A program made the position numbers and the translations under genes. Shown here piece after piece: positions 16,087 through 25,409 of a stretch of 64,000 nt of DNA (positions within the stretch are counted from its first letter, which is position 1; each line of letters opens with the position of its first letter). The notes under the pieces are model-generated. The model saw nothing but the letters and a program-made list of their open reading frames with translations. It searched no databases and was not told the DNA's origin. This stretch comes from Bradyrhizobium sp. SRL28 (GTDB lineage: Bacteria > Pseudomonadota > Alphaproteobacteria > Rhizobiales > Xanthobacteraceae). Location of the stretch: contig NZ_JAHEAG010000019.1 of the NCBI RefSeq assembly GCF_018596315.1, positions 1 through 64,000 on the forward strand. The letters are read 5' to 3'.

Positions 16087-17682
16087 TCAGCCCGCTGCTG
16101 CGGCATCGGATGTCTTTCCCGTCGTCCGTTCGATCGCCATCTCTCGCAGCTTGTGTTTGAGTATCTTGCCGGTGGAGGCTGACGGCAGAGCGTCGAGCAC
16201 GATCAATTCAGTCGGGCGCTTGTACGAAGTGAGCTGTTGGGCTGAGTACGCCTTCAGGTCTTCGGCGCTGACACTGGCGCCGGGGAGAAGCTGCACGAAC
16301 GCGACGACCTCTTCGTTGCCATCAACCGGCCGTCCCACCACCGCTGACTGGACGACTTGGTCGTGCGCATTCAGCACCGCCTCCACCTCGGCGGGATAAA
16401 CGTTGAAGCCGGAGCGGATGATGAGTTCCTTGGTGCGGCCAGCGATGTAGAGATGGCCCTCGCCGTTCACCCGAGCTAGATCCCCTGTGTTGAACCATCC
16501 TTGGTCGTCGATCGCCGCGGCCGTCTGCTCGGGAGAGCGATAGTAACCGAGCATCACATTGGGGCCTCGGACGTGCAACTCGCCCACTTCGCCGGTCGCC
16601 ACCTTCTTGCCCTGCCTGTCCACGATCCGGTGCTCAATACCGGGAAGAAAGGGGCCAACCGACTCGTCTGAGACAGGACGTTCTGATCGGACACCCGACA
16701 GGCCCGGCGAACATTCGGTTATGCCGTAATTGTTCAATAGCGGGATTCCGAATTCGTCCTCGATCCTCTTCTTCAGGTCGAGGTCGAGCGGAGCGCCGGC
16801 GACGGCCGTGATCCGCAGCTTGCCTCGCTCGAGTCGTTGGATGCCCTTGACCGCCTTGTGTTCGAGCAGCCGCTGATATGTGGCGGGAACACCGAACAGG
16901 CTCGTGATCCCCTCCTCGGCTATGGCGTGGGCCAGCGCGGCGGGATCGGCCTTGGCCACAACATACAATGTGCCGCCGTGCATCAGCGTGGCGATCAGCA
17001 GGATCGAATACCCGACGATGTGGGACATCGGCAGCACGCCGTAGATGCGGTCCGCCGGACCGCTTTGGCGAAGAATTCCCGAAGTCTTTGCGGTAAAGAG
17101 CAGGTTGCGGTGGCTCAGCATGACCCCCTTCGGAGCACCGGTCGTGCCCGAGGTGTACAGGAGGCCCGCGACCTGGCGGGCGCCATCCTTCTCGACGGGC
17201 TCCGCTTGCGCATCCGCATTGAGTGGACCAATACCGATTCCACCGAACGGTCCCACAGCGTCTATATTGGCGCCGACGCGGCTGGCGTGATCGGACGCTT
17301 CCTTCGAAAGCGCCGAGTTGAACAGCACACGCCTGGCGCCGCTGTGCGTCCCGATCAGGTCGATCTCCCTGGCTGAGAGGCGGGGATTAACCGCAATACC
17401 CCAGGCATCGAGCTTGCTCGCCGCGAGCAGCATCGCCCCCAGGGCCACGCTGTTCTCGCTTGCAATCATCACGCGATCGCCGGGCCTGATCCCCAAATTG
17501 GAAAGATCCTTCGCTACGGCGTCGACAGCTTCCGAGAACTGCCGGTAGCTCCACGAACGTCCCCCTTCCACGAACGCCGGATGATCCGGGATGTCCCGCA
17601 CGAAGGGCGCATAGACCTCGTGTACCCTGGATGGCAGGCCGTCCAGCAGTTCGGCCGCGGTGATATCGTCCACGCTCCTCAT
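16087..17682 (-). CDS. Acyl-CoA synthetase (AMP-forming ligase)
   Basis: Activates a carboxylic acid to its CoA thioester with ATP. The 531 residues carry the AMP-binding signature LLYTSGTTGAPKGVMLSH (about 175-192), A5 motif NNYGITECSPG, A8 hinge GRTKELIIRSGFNVYPAEVE and catalytic Lys in STGKILKHKLRE. A paralog lies at 37962. Its promoter region carries the GTTCT-N5-AGAAC palindrome (17765-17787), placing it in a four-member regulon with that paralog, a binding protein and a DsbA-fold isomerase. Acid substrate unknown. Confidence 0.95.
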   Translation of the reverse strand: MRSVDDITAAELLDGLPSRVHEVYAPFVRDIPDHPAFVEGGRSWSYRQFSEAVDAVAKDLSNLGIRPGDRVMIASENSVALGAMLLAASKLDAWGIAVNPRLSAREIDLIGTHSGARRVLFNSALSKEASDHASRVGANIDAVGPFGGIGIGPLNADAQAEPVEKDGARQVAGLLYTSGTTGAPKGVMLSHRNLLFTAKTSGILRQSGPADRIYGVLPMSHIVGYSILLIATLMHGGTLYVVAKADPAALAHAIAEEGITSLFGVPATYQRLLEHKAVKGIQRLERGKLRITAVAGAPLDLDLKKRIEDEFGIPLLNNYGITECSPGLSGVRSERPVSDESVGPFLPGIEHRIVDRQGKKVATGEVGELHVRGPNVMLGYYRSPEQTAAAIDDQGWFNTGDLARVNGEGHLYIAGRTKELIIRSGFNVYPAEVEAVLNAHDQVVQSAVVGRPVDGNEEVVAFVQLLPGASVSAEDLKAYSAQQLTSYKRPTELIVLDALPSASTGKILKHKLREMAIERTTGKTSDAAAAG

Positions 17683-17758
17683 GCCACCCTCCTCGCGCCT
17701 TGTCTTCGGGAGCGCTGCGCGGCCGCCTTCAAACCGGGAGGTCCGCCCCTTCAGGCGA

Positions 17759-17787
17759 AGTAAATAGTTCTAAAATAGAACTGTCAA
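17759..17787 (-). promoter_or_regulatory. Promoter with nested palindrome (regulon site 1) for the acyl-CoA synthetase
   Basis: On the minus strand TTGACA (17787-17782) is the -35. The -10 is around TATTTA/TTTACT (17766-17759). Between them sits the perfect palindrome AGTTCTATTTTAGAACT (17782-17766). A repressor bound here would block RNA polymerase. The same arrangement occurs at 39617, 43256 and 47201. Confidence 0.65.
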
Positions 17788-17843
17788 GCCGGATGACCAT
17801 CCATCGGTACTGACGGATACGGCGACGTCGGTCGTACGTCCAT

Positions 17844-17860
17844 AATTCCTATTTGGAATT
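17844..17860. promoter_or_regulatory. Perfect 17-bp palindrome, candidate operator
   Basis: AATTCC (17844-17849), TATTT, GGAATT (17855-17860). The 6-5-6 spacing matches the AGTTCT sites but the core differs. It lies in the 423-base gap between the acyl-CoA synthetase and the HxlR regulator gene, whose 3' end faces it; the rest of that gap shows nothing else convincing. Confidence 0.4.
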
Positions 17861-18105
17861 CGACGTCACGACGTAAATCGTTCGGATAAAGCCGTGGCAT
17901 AAGGCTCACTTAAGGTACACGCCTGCGAAAGCGGCAGAGCCGTACCACCTGAAGCGACAGCTTTCCGCTGATGTTAAAGCGCGTCAGCGTTCGACAGGAA
18001 GAACCCGAGCCGGCGACGGAAGTGGCGCGAGCGTGAGACGTCTCAAGTCGAGCGATGCCTGCGATGTGTATGCAGGACAGGCTTCCGCGATCACTCAATC
18101 AACCG

Positions 18106-18495
18106 TTACAGAGCGCATGCGTTTGGCTGCCGATCGTCCGGCGCCTGGTGCAACTGAGGGACGCCCTCAATTGAACTTCCATTCTGCTTGCCCCAACTCC
18201 GAAGCGAAAGCAGTACAGGTCCGAGGCTCTGGCCGAAGGCAGAGATTTCATATTCCACCTTCGGAGGAATCTGCGGATAGGCACGGCGCACGATCACGCC
18301 ATCGGCCTCCAACTCGCGCAATTGAAGGGTCAGTATCCTCTGCGTGGCGTTAGGGATGGCTCGGGACAGTTCCATGAACCGCTTCTTGCCAGCGAAGAGA
18401 TGAAACAGGATCAGTGGCTTCCACATGCCGCCAATGACGGACAGTGTCACTCCGACCGCACATCCGCTCTTCGCGTCAAACCGTCTTGGACGCAT
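18106..18495 (-). CDS. HxlR-family winged-helix transcriptional regulator
   Basis: The protein has 129 residues from ATG 18495, chosen because GGAGGT lies 4 bases before it. HxlR features: a Cys in KSGCAVGVTL, the recognition region VIGGMWKPLILFHLFAGKK, FMELSRAIPNATQRILTLQL and the wing LEADGVIVRRAYPQIPPKVE. Such proteins bind palindromic DNA as dimers and often sense electrophiles or redox state through the Cys. It is a candidate binder of the palindromes at 17766 or 17844. The next gene, 18911, runs divergently. Confidence 0.9.
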   Translation of the reverse strand: MRPRRFDAKSGCAVGVTLSVIGGMWKPLILFHLFAGKKRFMELSRAIPNATQRILTLQLRELEADGVIVRRAYPQIPPKVEYEISAFGQSLGPVLLSLRSWGKQNGSSIEGVPQLHQAPDDRQPNACAL

Positions 18496-18834
18496 AGACA
18501 CCTCCAAAAATGGTCGCATCTGCCATGATCATGCGTTCTGCGGCATGCAGGACACGAATTCGGGCCGGCGGAGCCTAAGCTCCGGTCACACTCGCTCAGT
18601 TGACGTCTTTGGATGTTGCCGTCGATGCCATTGAACCGACGTCAGGATTTATATCACATGACGATCCTAATACAATAGATGCTCGCAGCCTCCTGCAAGA
18701 CAGCGGGGTGATTTCGGCCGGTAGCCTGCCCAGGCTTCGGGACGCTCCATCGCCAAATCAGGCCCGCTGTCATATCAGCCAAGCCCGGGCTCCCCGCTTT
18801 GGCACGCGTCGGGTACGTCCATAAATGATAGTAT

Positions 18835-18867
18835 CCGCTTTAATTGTGCCTTCTTGCGATAAAGCGG
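18835..18867. promoter_or_regulatory. Inverted repeat upstream of the YhdH/AcuI-like gene
   Basis: CCGCTTTA (18835-18842) and TAAAGCGG (18860-18867) are perfect 8-base arms with a 17-base gap, 44 bases before the gene at 18911. It could be an operator for the divergent HxlR protein. The adjacent GTACGTCCATAA (18814-18825) also occurs at 17834-17845 beside the palindrome there. Confidence 0.35.
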
Positions 18868-18910
18868 CGCGACCCTAGCTCCGTGGACAACGCAACACCG
18901 ACCCTAGGAT

Positions 18911-19903
18911 ATGGCGATGACGTTCAAGGCGCTGCTGGCAGCAAAGACGGGTGAGAAGATTACGACCAGCGTGGTCGAAATGAACGAGCAGGATCTCATG
19001 CCTGGCGACGTTACGGTCGCCGTCGATTATTCGACCGTGAACTACAAGGATGCGCTGGCCATTAGCGGGCGCACGCAGGTCATTCGCCAGTTTCCCCTCA
19101 TTCCCGGTATCGATCTCGCTGGAACAGTGGAGGCATCCTCCTATCCCGGCATCGCAGTCGGAGACCGCGTCGTCGCCAACAGCTGGGGGTTAAGTCAGAC
19201 TCATCATGGTGGATATGCCCAGAGGGCACGGCTGAAAGGCGAATGGCTGGTGAAGATTCCGGCGCCATTTTCGACAAAGGACGCCATGGCGATCGGTACG
19301 GCCGGTTACACCGCGATGCTGTCGGTGCTCGCCCTCGAACACGGCGGCATTACACCGCAGCGTGGAGATATCCTCGTAACCGGCGCTAACGGCGGCGTCG
19401 GGTCGATCGCGGCCGCGCTCCTCGCCGATCTCGGTTATCGCGTCGTTGCATCGACTGGACGTCTTGAGGAAGCCGATTATCTGCGGAGTCTCGGCGCGGC
19501 TGAAGTCATCGATCGACGAACGCTTTCGGAGCCTGGAGCGCCTATCGCGCGCGAGCGTTGGGCTGGCGCTGTCGACTCCGTCGGCAGTCATACCCTGGTG
19601 AACGTATTGGCACAGACGCAATACCGCGGCGTGGTGACGGCCTGCGGCCTGGCCCAGGGTGTCGATCTTCCTGGAACGGTTCTGCCGTTCATCCTGCGCA
19701 ATGTCACCCTGGCGGGCATCGACTCGGTGAATACCCCTCAGGCGGCGCGACTCGAGGCATGGTCACGCCTGGCGCGCGATCTGGATGTGAACAAACTGGC
19801 CCGAACGATGCAGGTGGTCGGCCTCGCAGAGGTTCCCGATGTGGTGCGCCAAATGTTGGCCGGGAAGGTCCAGGGCCGCACGGTCGTGGACGTCAATGCC
19901 TAG
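18911..19903 (+). CDS. acuI: YhdH/AcuI-family quinone oxidoreductase (acryloyl-CoA reductase-like)
   Basis: A zinc-independent medium-chain reductase of 330 residues. Family marks are VNYKDALAISGR, FPLIPGIDLAGTVEASS, GGYAQRARL and the NADPH loop VTGANGGVGSIAAALL (about 155). AcuI-type enzymes reduce acryloyl-CoA to propionyl-CoA with NADPH and remove a reactive electrophile. That fits control by an HxlR regulator diverging from it. Start ATG 18911; an ATG two codons downstream (18917) is an alternative. The substrate assignment follows the family, not direct evidence. Confidence 0.85.
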   Translation: MAMTFKALLAAKTGEKITTSVVEMNEQDLMPGDVTVAVDYSTVNYKDALAISGRTQVIRQFPLIPGIDLAGTVEASSYPGIAVGDRVVANSWGLSQTHHGGYAQRARLKGEWLVKIPAPFSTKDAMAIGTAGYTAMLSVLALEHGGITPQRGDILVTGANGGVGSIAAALLADLGYRVVASTGRLEEADYLRSLGAAEVIDRRTLSEPGAPIARERWAGAVDSVGSHTLVNVLAQTQYRGVVTACGLAQGVDLPGTVLPFILRNVTLAGIDSVNTPQAARLEAWSRLARDLDVNKLARTMQVVGLAEVPDVVRQMLAGKVQGRTVVDVNA

Positions 19904-19991
19904 CTATGTCGCGACCGGACTTGCTTGGCCACGCCTCGATGAAAATCGGACCGCGCGGCAACAAGACAGCAAAACCCTCTTGGAGACCATT

Positions 19992-20450
19992 ATGCGTTTT
20001 CTGAAACGATCAGGCGCCCTCGCGCTCACCTTGGCTGCTGTACTCATGTCCTCCGGGACCCGGGCGGATAATGCCTCACCTGTCGGCTTGTGGAAAAATG
20101 TCGATGACGTCAGCGGCAAGCCGAGAGCGCTTATCCGTATCACGGAATCGAATGGCACCCTGCAGGGCAAGATTGAAAAGGTATTCCGCGCCCCGTCCGA
20201 AGACCGGAACCCGAAATGTGAAAAATGCGAGGGCGCGCTCAAGGATGTGCCGGTAATCGGCTTGGTAATCCTGAGTGGCCTGAAGAAGGACGGCGCCGAA
20301 TATACCGCCGGCAAAATCCTCGATCCGGACAATGGCAAGATCTACAGCAGCAAGATTCAGCTGACCGACGGCGGCAAGAAGCTCAACGTGCGCGGCTACA
20401 TTGGCGTGTCAATGCTGGGACGTTCGCAGATTTGGGATCGCCAGGAATAG
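19992..20450 (+). CDS. DUF2147 family secreted protein
   Basis: ATG 19992 follows TTGGAGA. The 152-residue protein starts with a signal peptide (RFLKRSGALALTLAAVLM, cut after GTRA). The mature part matches the DUF2147 pattern: VGLWKNVDD, GKIEKVFRAP, a C-x2-C pair in PKCEKCEGAL, KILDPDNGKIYSSKI and LNVRGYIGVSMLGRSQIW. It is predicted periplasmic with a small beta-barrel fold; function unknown. It follows the AcuI-like gene by 88 bases in the same direction. Confidence 0.88.
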   Translation: MRFLKRSGALALTLAAVLMSSGTRADNASPVGLWKNVDDVSGKPRALIRITESNGTLQGKIEKVFRAPSEDRNPKCEKCEGALKDVPVIGLVILSGLKKDGAEYTAGKILDPDNGKIYSSKIQLTDGGKKLNVRGYIGVSMLGRSQIWDRQE

Positions 20451-20639
20451 AGAGCAAGCTCAGCATCGATTGAGACCGGCCTCGGACGCGAATGATAGCT
20501 TCCGGGGCCGCGGAAGCCTCGTCAAATGGCGACCTCCACCTTCTTGTTGACGAACACTCGGTCGATGTCGGCGAGAGGCACGTCAACTCGAAAGGCATTA
20601 GTCAGTCGCTACGTAGATCCGAACCGAGGCAAATGCGGT

Positions 20640-21419
20640 TCACCATTTCTCGGCCCACGGTCGGAGGACGACTTCGAACGCCCAGGTCGACCGATGCTGC
20701 TGATGAAGCTGAAGATAGGTTTTCGCGATGTGGACGGGGTCGGCCATGTTGTCATCGACAGTCGTGCCCGCCAGCCGATGTGCGCGGGTCCCGTCCTCCT
20801 GGGTCCAGCCGATCGCGGCGTCGATCGGCACATTCGCGACGTGGATACCCTGCGGCATCAGTTCTCTTGCCATGCTTTGCGCGAGTCCGGACTTGGCATG
20901 ACATGCCATTGCAAAGGCGCCGCTTGATGGGAAGCCCTTGAGCGCCGCGCTGGCGTTCGTGAAGATGATCGTTCCTCTCGCGCCGTTGGCATCGGGTTCG
21001 TTTCCGAGCATGAGCCGAGCGGCCTGTTGACCGACCAGAAACGCGCTGAAGGCCGAGTTTCGAAGTGTTTCGAGCGCCATCACCGGCTCGGCTTCGATAA
21101 CGCTCTTGCGAAAAATGCCGGGAACGCGGCCATCGATGTTGTGCACGACAAGCCTCGGCGTCCCGACGTCTTGGACGACGCTCTCGAACAGCTGTGCCAC
21201 AGCCGCTGGGTCGCTGGCGTCGCAGGCGTATCGACGCACGCCATGCGTCTTCTCGAGGGTCTCAAGGACCGCCTTTTCGGGATTCCTGGCTGCGACGCAG
21301 ACACGCATGCCGTTCTCCGCGAATAGCCGGGCGCAACTCGAACTGATGCCCGGGCCACCGCCGACAATGAGTGCAACGTCCTGCATGGAAGGTTGAGTGT
21401 CGCGCTTGGATTCAGTCAT
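20640..21419 (-). CDS. Atypical SDR-fold protein lacking the catalytic tyrosine
   Basis: The protein has 259 residues. SDR fold with a changed cofactor loop, VGGGPGISSS (19-28), and VHNIDG in place of NNAG. The Y-x3-K motif reads A172-C-H-A-K176, so the Tyr is missing. The segment KSGLAQSMARELMPQGIHVA and the ending RPWAEKW link it to the SDRs at 25410, 37205 and 39797. It may have an altered mechanism or a non-enzymatic role. GAGGAAACAAC precedes the ATG. It is followed downstream by the DUF2147 gene in the opposite direction. Confidence 0.85.
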   Translation of the reverse strand: MTESKRDTQPSMQDVALIVGGGPGISSSCARLFAENGMRVCVAARNPEKAVLETLEKTHGVRRYACDASDPAAVAQLFESVVQDVGTPRLVVHNIDGRVPGIFRKSVIEAEPVMALETLRNSAFSAFLVGQQAARLMLGNEPDANGARGTIIFTNASAALKGFPSSGAFAMACHAKSGLAQSMARELMPQGIHVANVPIDAAIGWTQEDGTRAHRLAGTTVDDNMADPVHIAKTYLQLHQQHRSTWAFEVVLRPWAEKW

Positions 21420-21480
21420 GTTGTTTCCTCGGATGTGTTTGGTGGCCGGCCGGCGTCGTGGCGTCGCAACTCAGGCGGCG

Positions 21481-22497
21481 TCATTTCGAGACCTGTTGCT
21501 TCACTGCAATGACGACCTTGCCCTTTGCGCGCCCGGTCTCGACGTAGGCCAGCGCATCTCCGGTCTTCTCAAACGGGAAGACCTTATCCACGACCGGACG
21601 GATCACGCGGGATTCAATCAGGGAAGTGATCTCGCCCAACTGCTGTCCCTGCGCACGCATGAACAGGAATGAGAAGCGCACACCCAGGCTTTTGGCTTGT
21701 TTCCGCGCACCACGGCTCAGGAGGCGTATCACCAGCTTCAGGAATGGGTTCAACCCTAATTCCTTGGCGAATTCGGGATCCGGCGGCCCCGAAACCGAAA
21801 TGAGGAGGCCGCCCGACTTGAGCACACGCAGGGATTTTTCGAGCGTCTTGGCGTCCTGGCTGTGCAGGACCAGATCGTAGCCCGACAAAACCTTCTCGAA
21901 ATCCTGCGTCTTGTAGTCGATGACCACATCTGCGCCGAGACTCTTGACCAGCTCGACATTTTTCGTGCTCGTCGTCGTCGCAACTGTCGCGCCGAGGTGC
22001 TTGGCGAGCTGGATGGCAAAAGTCCCCACACCACCGGAGCCGGCCTGAATGAAGACCTTCTGCCCGGGCTTCAGCTTGGCCACCTCCACCAGCGCCTGCC
22101 AGGCGGTCAGCCCCACGAGCGGAATGGACGCGGCTTCTTCCATGCTGATGTTCTTGGGCTTTAGCGCCACGTCGGCTTCATTCATGGCAATGAATTCCGC
22201 GAATGTTCCGACCCGATGATCGCGCGGCCGTGCATAGACCTCGTCGCCCGCCTTGAACCGCCTGACCTTGGGGCCAACCCTGGTGACGATCCCGGCAACG
22301 TCGTGGCCTAGAACGAAAGGCGGACGATACGGCAGGAAGAGTTTGAACTCTCCGTTTCTGACCTTGGAGTCCAGAAGGTTCACACCGGTCGCGTGAACTC
22401 GAACCATGACATCATCGTCCCGCACCTCCGGCTCCGGTACTTTGGTCAAGCGCAGAGCGCCGTTCTTTTCATATTTTTCGACAACGAATGCCTTCAT
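21481..22497 (-). CDS. NADP-dependent zinc-independent MDR oxidoreductase (quinone reductase-like)
   Basis: The protein has 338 residues from ATG 22497 (MKAFVVEKYEKNGAL), with GGAG upstream. Family features: VHATGVNLLDSKVRNG, PFVLGHDVAGIV, NADPH loop IQAGSGGVGTFAIQLAKHLG (about 150) and GADVVIDYK. No Cys cluster for structural zinc. It probably reduces an enone or quinone with NADPH. It is 34 bases from an alpha/beta hydrolase and so co-transcribed; the operon faces a TetR gene at 23849. Confidence 0.93.
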   Translation of the reverse strand: MKAFVVEKYEKNGALRLTKVPEPEVRDDDVMVRVHATGVNLLDSKVRNGEFKLFLPYRPPFVLGHDVAGIVTRVGPKVRRFKAGDEVYARPRDHRVGTFAEFIAMNEADVALKPKNISMEEAASIPLVGLTAWQALVEVAKLKPGQKVFIQAGSGGVGTFAIQLAKHLGATVATTTSTKNVELVKSLGADVVIDYKTQDFEKVLSGYDLVLHSQDAKTLEKSLRVLKSGGLLISVSGPPDPEFAKELGLNPFLKLVIRLLSRGARKQAKSLGVRFSFLFMRAQGQQLGEITSLIESRVIRPVVDKVFPFEKTGDALAYVETGRAKGKVVIAVKQQVSK

Positions 22498-22531
22498 GGT
22501 GTCTTCTCCAATTTGAAGTATTGTCGCGGCG

Positions 22532-23395
22532 TCATGCGCCGAGGAAGGACAAGGCCTTCGGCACAAAATCGGCGTGATTCTGGAAAATCCCGCCATGCCC
22601 GGCATCTTCGTAGATAACCAGTTCTGCGCCCGGGATACGGCGCGCCATATCGATGCTATTTGCGGTCGGCACCATGATATCGTTGTCGCCATTCGCGATC
22701 AGCACGGGGATCCGAATGCTTCCGAGATCTTGAGGCGCCTGTCGGCCCCAAGCAGTGATCGCCTTGACCTGCCGCAAGAAAGCGCCGGGCGTAGGTCCTT
22801 TGTCCCGGCCTGCCTTGCGCTCTTTCAGCCGTTTCAGGAAGGCCGCCGCCGCTTGGCGGCCATTGGCCGTGGACCTGAAGAACAGATAGAATTTCGGGTC
22901 TCGCAGCGTCAGGAAGCCTTTGATCATCAAAGGCCAGGACACAGGCCATACTTTGTCGATACCTTCGCCGCCCGCCGGCCCCGTGCCGGTCAAAATGAGC
23001 TTTCGCACCAGGTCTGGTGCTTTCAACGTGATGTCCTGCGCCACAAATCCGCCGAGGGAAAAGCCGAGCAGATCGACCTTCTCGAAGCCCAATGCGCGGA
23101 TCAGGGCAATCGCATCCCGTGCCATTTCATCGATCGTCACGGGCGCTATTCCGCCCGATGCACCGATACCCCTGTAATTGGTCGCGATCACGCGATGCTT
23201 GCTGGCGAGACCGTCGACAATCCGCGGATCAAAATTGTCGAGAACCGCGCCCCAATGGTTGAGAAGAATTAGCGGCACGCCGGTGCGGGGACCGATGTCG
23301 CGGTAGACGAAACTGGTCCCCCCGACATTTATCGAGAGCGTGGGTGCATCTATGTAGCGCGCTGCCCGTCCGATGTTAGTAACAGAACTAGCCAT
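22532..23395 (-). CDS. Alpha/beta hydrolase
   Basis: Start at ATG 23395 (MASSVTNIG), 7 bases after GGAG, giving 287 residues. The fold shows the oxyanion segment LILLNHWG (about 47), nucleophile elbow GFSLGGFVAQ (Ser about 117), the acid in VLIANGDNDIMVP and the catalytic His in EDAGHGGIF. Likely an esterase or C-C bond/haloalkane-type hydrolase. It is the first gene of an operon with the MDR reductase, divergent from TetR 23849 with two ATGAYGATCGTCAT operators between them. Confidence 0.92.
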   Translation of the reverse strand: MASSVTNIGRAARYIDAPTLSINVGGTSFVYRDIGPRTGVPLILLNHWGAVLDNFDPRIVDGLASKHRVIATNYRGIGASGGIAPVTIDEMARDAIALIRALGFEKVDLLGFSLGGFVAQDITLKAPDLVRKLILTGTGPAGGEGIDKVWPVSWPLMIKGFLTLRDPKFYLFFRSTANGRQAAAAFLKRLKERKAGRDKGPTPGAFLRQVKAITAWGRQAPQDLGSIRIPVLIANGDNDIMVPTANSIDMARRIPGAELVIYEDAGHGGIFQNHADFVPKALSFLGA

Positions 23396-23711
23396 GGCTT
23401 TCTCCATTGTCCGGCTCGGACCGAAAATTCCAGGATGGAAGGGATATTCGGCCGGATGGCGCAGCTCCCTCTTTGCGCGCCAGTACATGTGCTGATTACG
23501 CCAGCCCGAACTGCGACCGCAGAATCGTGTCGAACAGGGCCCGAGGACACCGGGCGCAGGCGACCTGCCGCGCGGCCTTGCCACACGACGAGCCGGCGAG
23601 GAACGCTGTCTGATTGCGCTCCGGCGCGCTCAAAACCGGCATGATTTTACCTCTCAGCTATAAAGCAGCCCCACTTCCAGGGACTTGCAGCGGTCGTTCG
23701 CTCACTTTTTT

Positions 23712-23752
23712 GATGACGATCGTCATCTTATGTGTTAGATGATGATCGTCAT
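23712..23752. promoter_or_regulatory. Two TetR operators between the hydrolase operon and its regulator
   Basis: GATGACGATCGTCATC (23712-23727) is a perfect 16-bp palindrome. ATGATGATCGTCAT (23739-23752) is the same site with one change. Their position in the 453-base gap before TetR 23849 suggests autoregulation and control of the divergent operon. The rest of the gap (23396-23711, 23753-23848) shows no gene. Confidence 0.65.
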
Positions 23753-23848
23753 GAAAAATGTCAAGCGGAGTTTTTGCGAATCTGAGATCGCTCGGCCGTG
23801 GCTAGGACCAGCTGACGCAGGTCCTGCGACCAGCGGAGTGAGAAAACG

Positions 23849-24448
23849 ATGAGGGTGTCGCGCGAAAAGGCGCTGGAGAACCGCGAGCAGATCATAGAGA
23901 CTGCGGCGCGCCTGCTGCGCGAGCATGGTTTCGATGGGATCGGCGTTGCCGACATCATGAAAGCTGCCGGCCTGACCCATGGCGGCTTCTATCGCAACTT
24001 CGCTTCAAAGGATGATCTGGCGGTCAAGGCCAGCGAACGTGCGATCGCGGACACGACAGCGTTGCTGAAGGATGGACTGGCCCAACAGCCCAAAGATCCG
24101 TTTCGCGAACTCATCGAACGCTATGTGTCATCGGCCCATCGCGACGATCCAGGTTCCGGGTGCATTCTGCCGGCATTGGCCGTGGACGCCGCGCGGAGCG
24201 ACGACCCTGCTCTCCGCGCTGTCTTCATCACGGCGATTCAAGACTATCTCGAACAGATTGGGAAACTGTCGTCCGCGACCTCGAGGGCCACCGGCAGCAG
24301 ACATCCCGCGGCTATTCTCTCGGAGATGGTTGGCGCTGTCATATTGTCTCGGGTGATTGCGGATACCCCGCTGGCGGAATCGCTGATTGCTGCCGTGGTG
24401 GCGGATATTGCCGGACCATCCGCGGAAAACAAATCGGCCAAGGCGTGA
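23849..24448 (+). CDS. TetR-family regulator
   Basis: The protein has 199 residues. The HTH is at about 10-60: NREQIIETAARLLREHGFDG, IGVADIMKAAGLTHGGFYRN, FASKDDL. The C-terminal ligand domain has HRDDPGSGCILPALAVDAA and MVGAVILSRV. It is closely related to the TetR proteins at 28474, 52493 and 58051, all with similar palindromes nearby. It probably represses the hydrolase-MDR operon and itself from the sites at 23712-23752. GGAG precedes the ATG. Confidence 0.93.
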   Translation: MRVSREKALENREQIIETAARLLREHGFDGIGVADIMKAAGLTHGGFYRNFASKDDLAVKASERAIADTTALLKDGLAQQPKDPFRELIERYVSSAHRDDPGSGCILPALAVDAARSDDPALRAVFITAIQDYLEQIGKLSSATSRATGSRHPAAILSEMVGAVILSRVIADTPLAESLIAAVVADIAGPSAENKSAKA

Positions 24449-24497
24449 TTCAACGCGGCAGCAAAAGGCTTTTGGCGTTTCCTTCTGCCGATTAGTC

Positions 24498-25319
24498 TCA
24501 CCTGAAATTGGGAACGCGTTTCTCGATGAAGGCTCGCACGGCTTCGGTGTGCTCCGCCGTACCCGCCGCAACGACCATCTTCTCGGCCTCGTGATCCAAT
24601 GACGTCAGGAAGTCAGCCGATAGGGCAAGGTCGAGATTATCCTTGATGGCGGCATAGGCGCTCACCGGACCGTTCGCCAACATCCTCGCCCATGCGAACG
24701 CTTCCTTCTGCAGGTCAACATCCGGCACCACGCGATTTACCAACCCCAGTGCTTCGCAGCGGCGTGCATCGATCCGTTCGGACAAGAACATCAGTTCGCG
24801 GGCACGCGCCGTCCCGGCCAGCCGGGTCAACAGCCACGAAATGCCGTAATCGCCCGTGAGCGCAATTCTGGCATAACCAGTCGTCATGATGGTGGATTCG
24901 GCTGCGATACGAATGTCGCAGGCGAGCGCGATCGCAAGCCCAGCGCCAGCCGCCGCTCCCGGCAGGGCCGCGATCGTGGGCTTACGCACCGAGATAAGTA
25001 CGCCGGTCAGGGTTCGCTGGCGTTCCTGCAATCGCGCAACCTTGTCGCTGAATGACATGGCGGGTGCGGCAGAGTTGCCGCCCATCCCCTTGACGTCGCC
25101 GCCCGAACAGAAAGCGCTGCCTGCACCGGTAATCAGCAATGCACCGACGTCCGGATCGTCACCGTTGCGTTTGATCATTCGGCGCAACGCGGGCGTGAGA
25201 TGGTCGGAGAGCGAATTTCGCGCCTCGGGCCGATTCAAGGTGATCACGGCAACGCGATCCCGGATCGCGCACAGCAATTCGTCCGTCCCTGTATCAATCG
25301 AGATTGACTCATCCGTCAT
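24498..25319 (-). CDS. Enoyl-CoA hydratase/isomerase family protein
   Basis: A crotonase of 273 residues. Oxyanion-hole segments GAGSAFCSGGDVKGM (about 65-79) and LPGAAAGAGLAIALACDIR (about 118). In place of the hydratase Glu the active-site loop reads ARIALTGDYGISWLL, with Asp in the position used by isomerases and dehalogenase-type crotonases, so isomerase activity is as likely as hydration. Ends tail to tail with TetR 23849, and is in the same direction as the SDR at 25410 and the molybdoenzyme. Confidence 0.9.
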   Translation of the reverse strand: MTDESISIDTGTDELLCAIRDRVAVITLNRPEARNSLSDHLTPALRRMIKRNGDDPDVGALLITGAGSAFCSGGDVKGMGGNSAAPAMSFSDKVARLQERQRTLTGVLISVRKPTIAALPGAAAGAGLAIALACDIRIAAESTIMTTGYARIALTGDYGISWLLTRLAGTARARELMFLSERIDARRCEALGLVNRVVPDVDLQKEAFAWARMLANGPVSAYAAIKDNLDLALSADFLTSLDHEAEKMVVAAGTAEHTEAVRAFIEKRVPNFR

Positions 25320-25409
25320 GGTTATGACCTTTCAGGTCCAGCGTCGGCGGCGCTCTTGAATGAGTAAGCGCGTTACGCAGCTGTAGCCGCGTTTCTCATT
25401 GGCCAGGTG

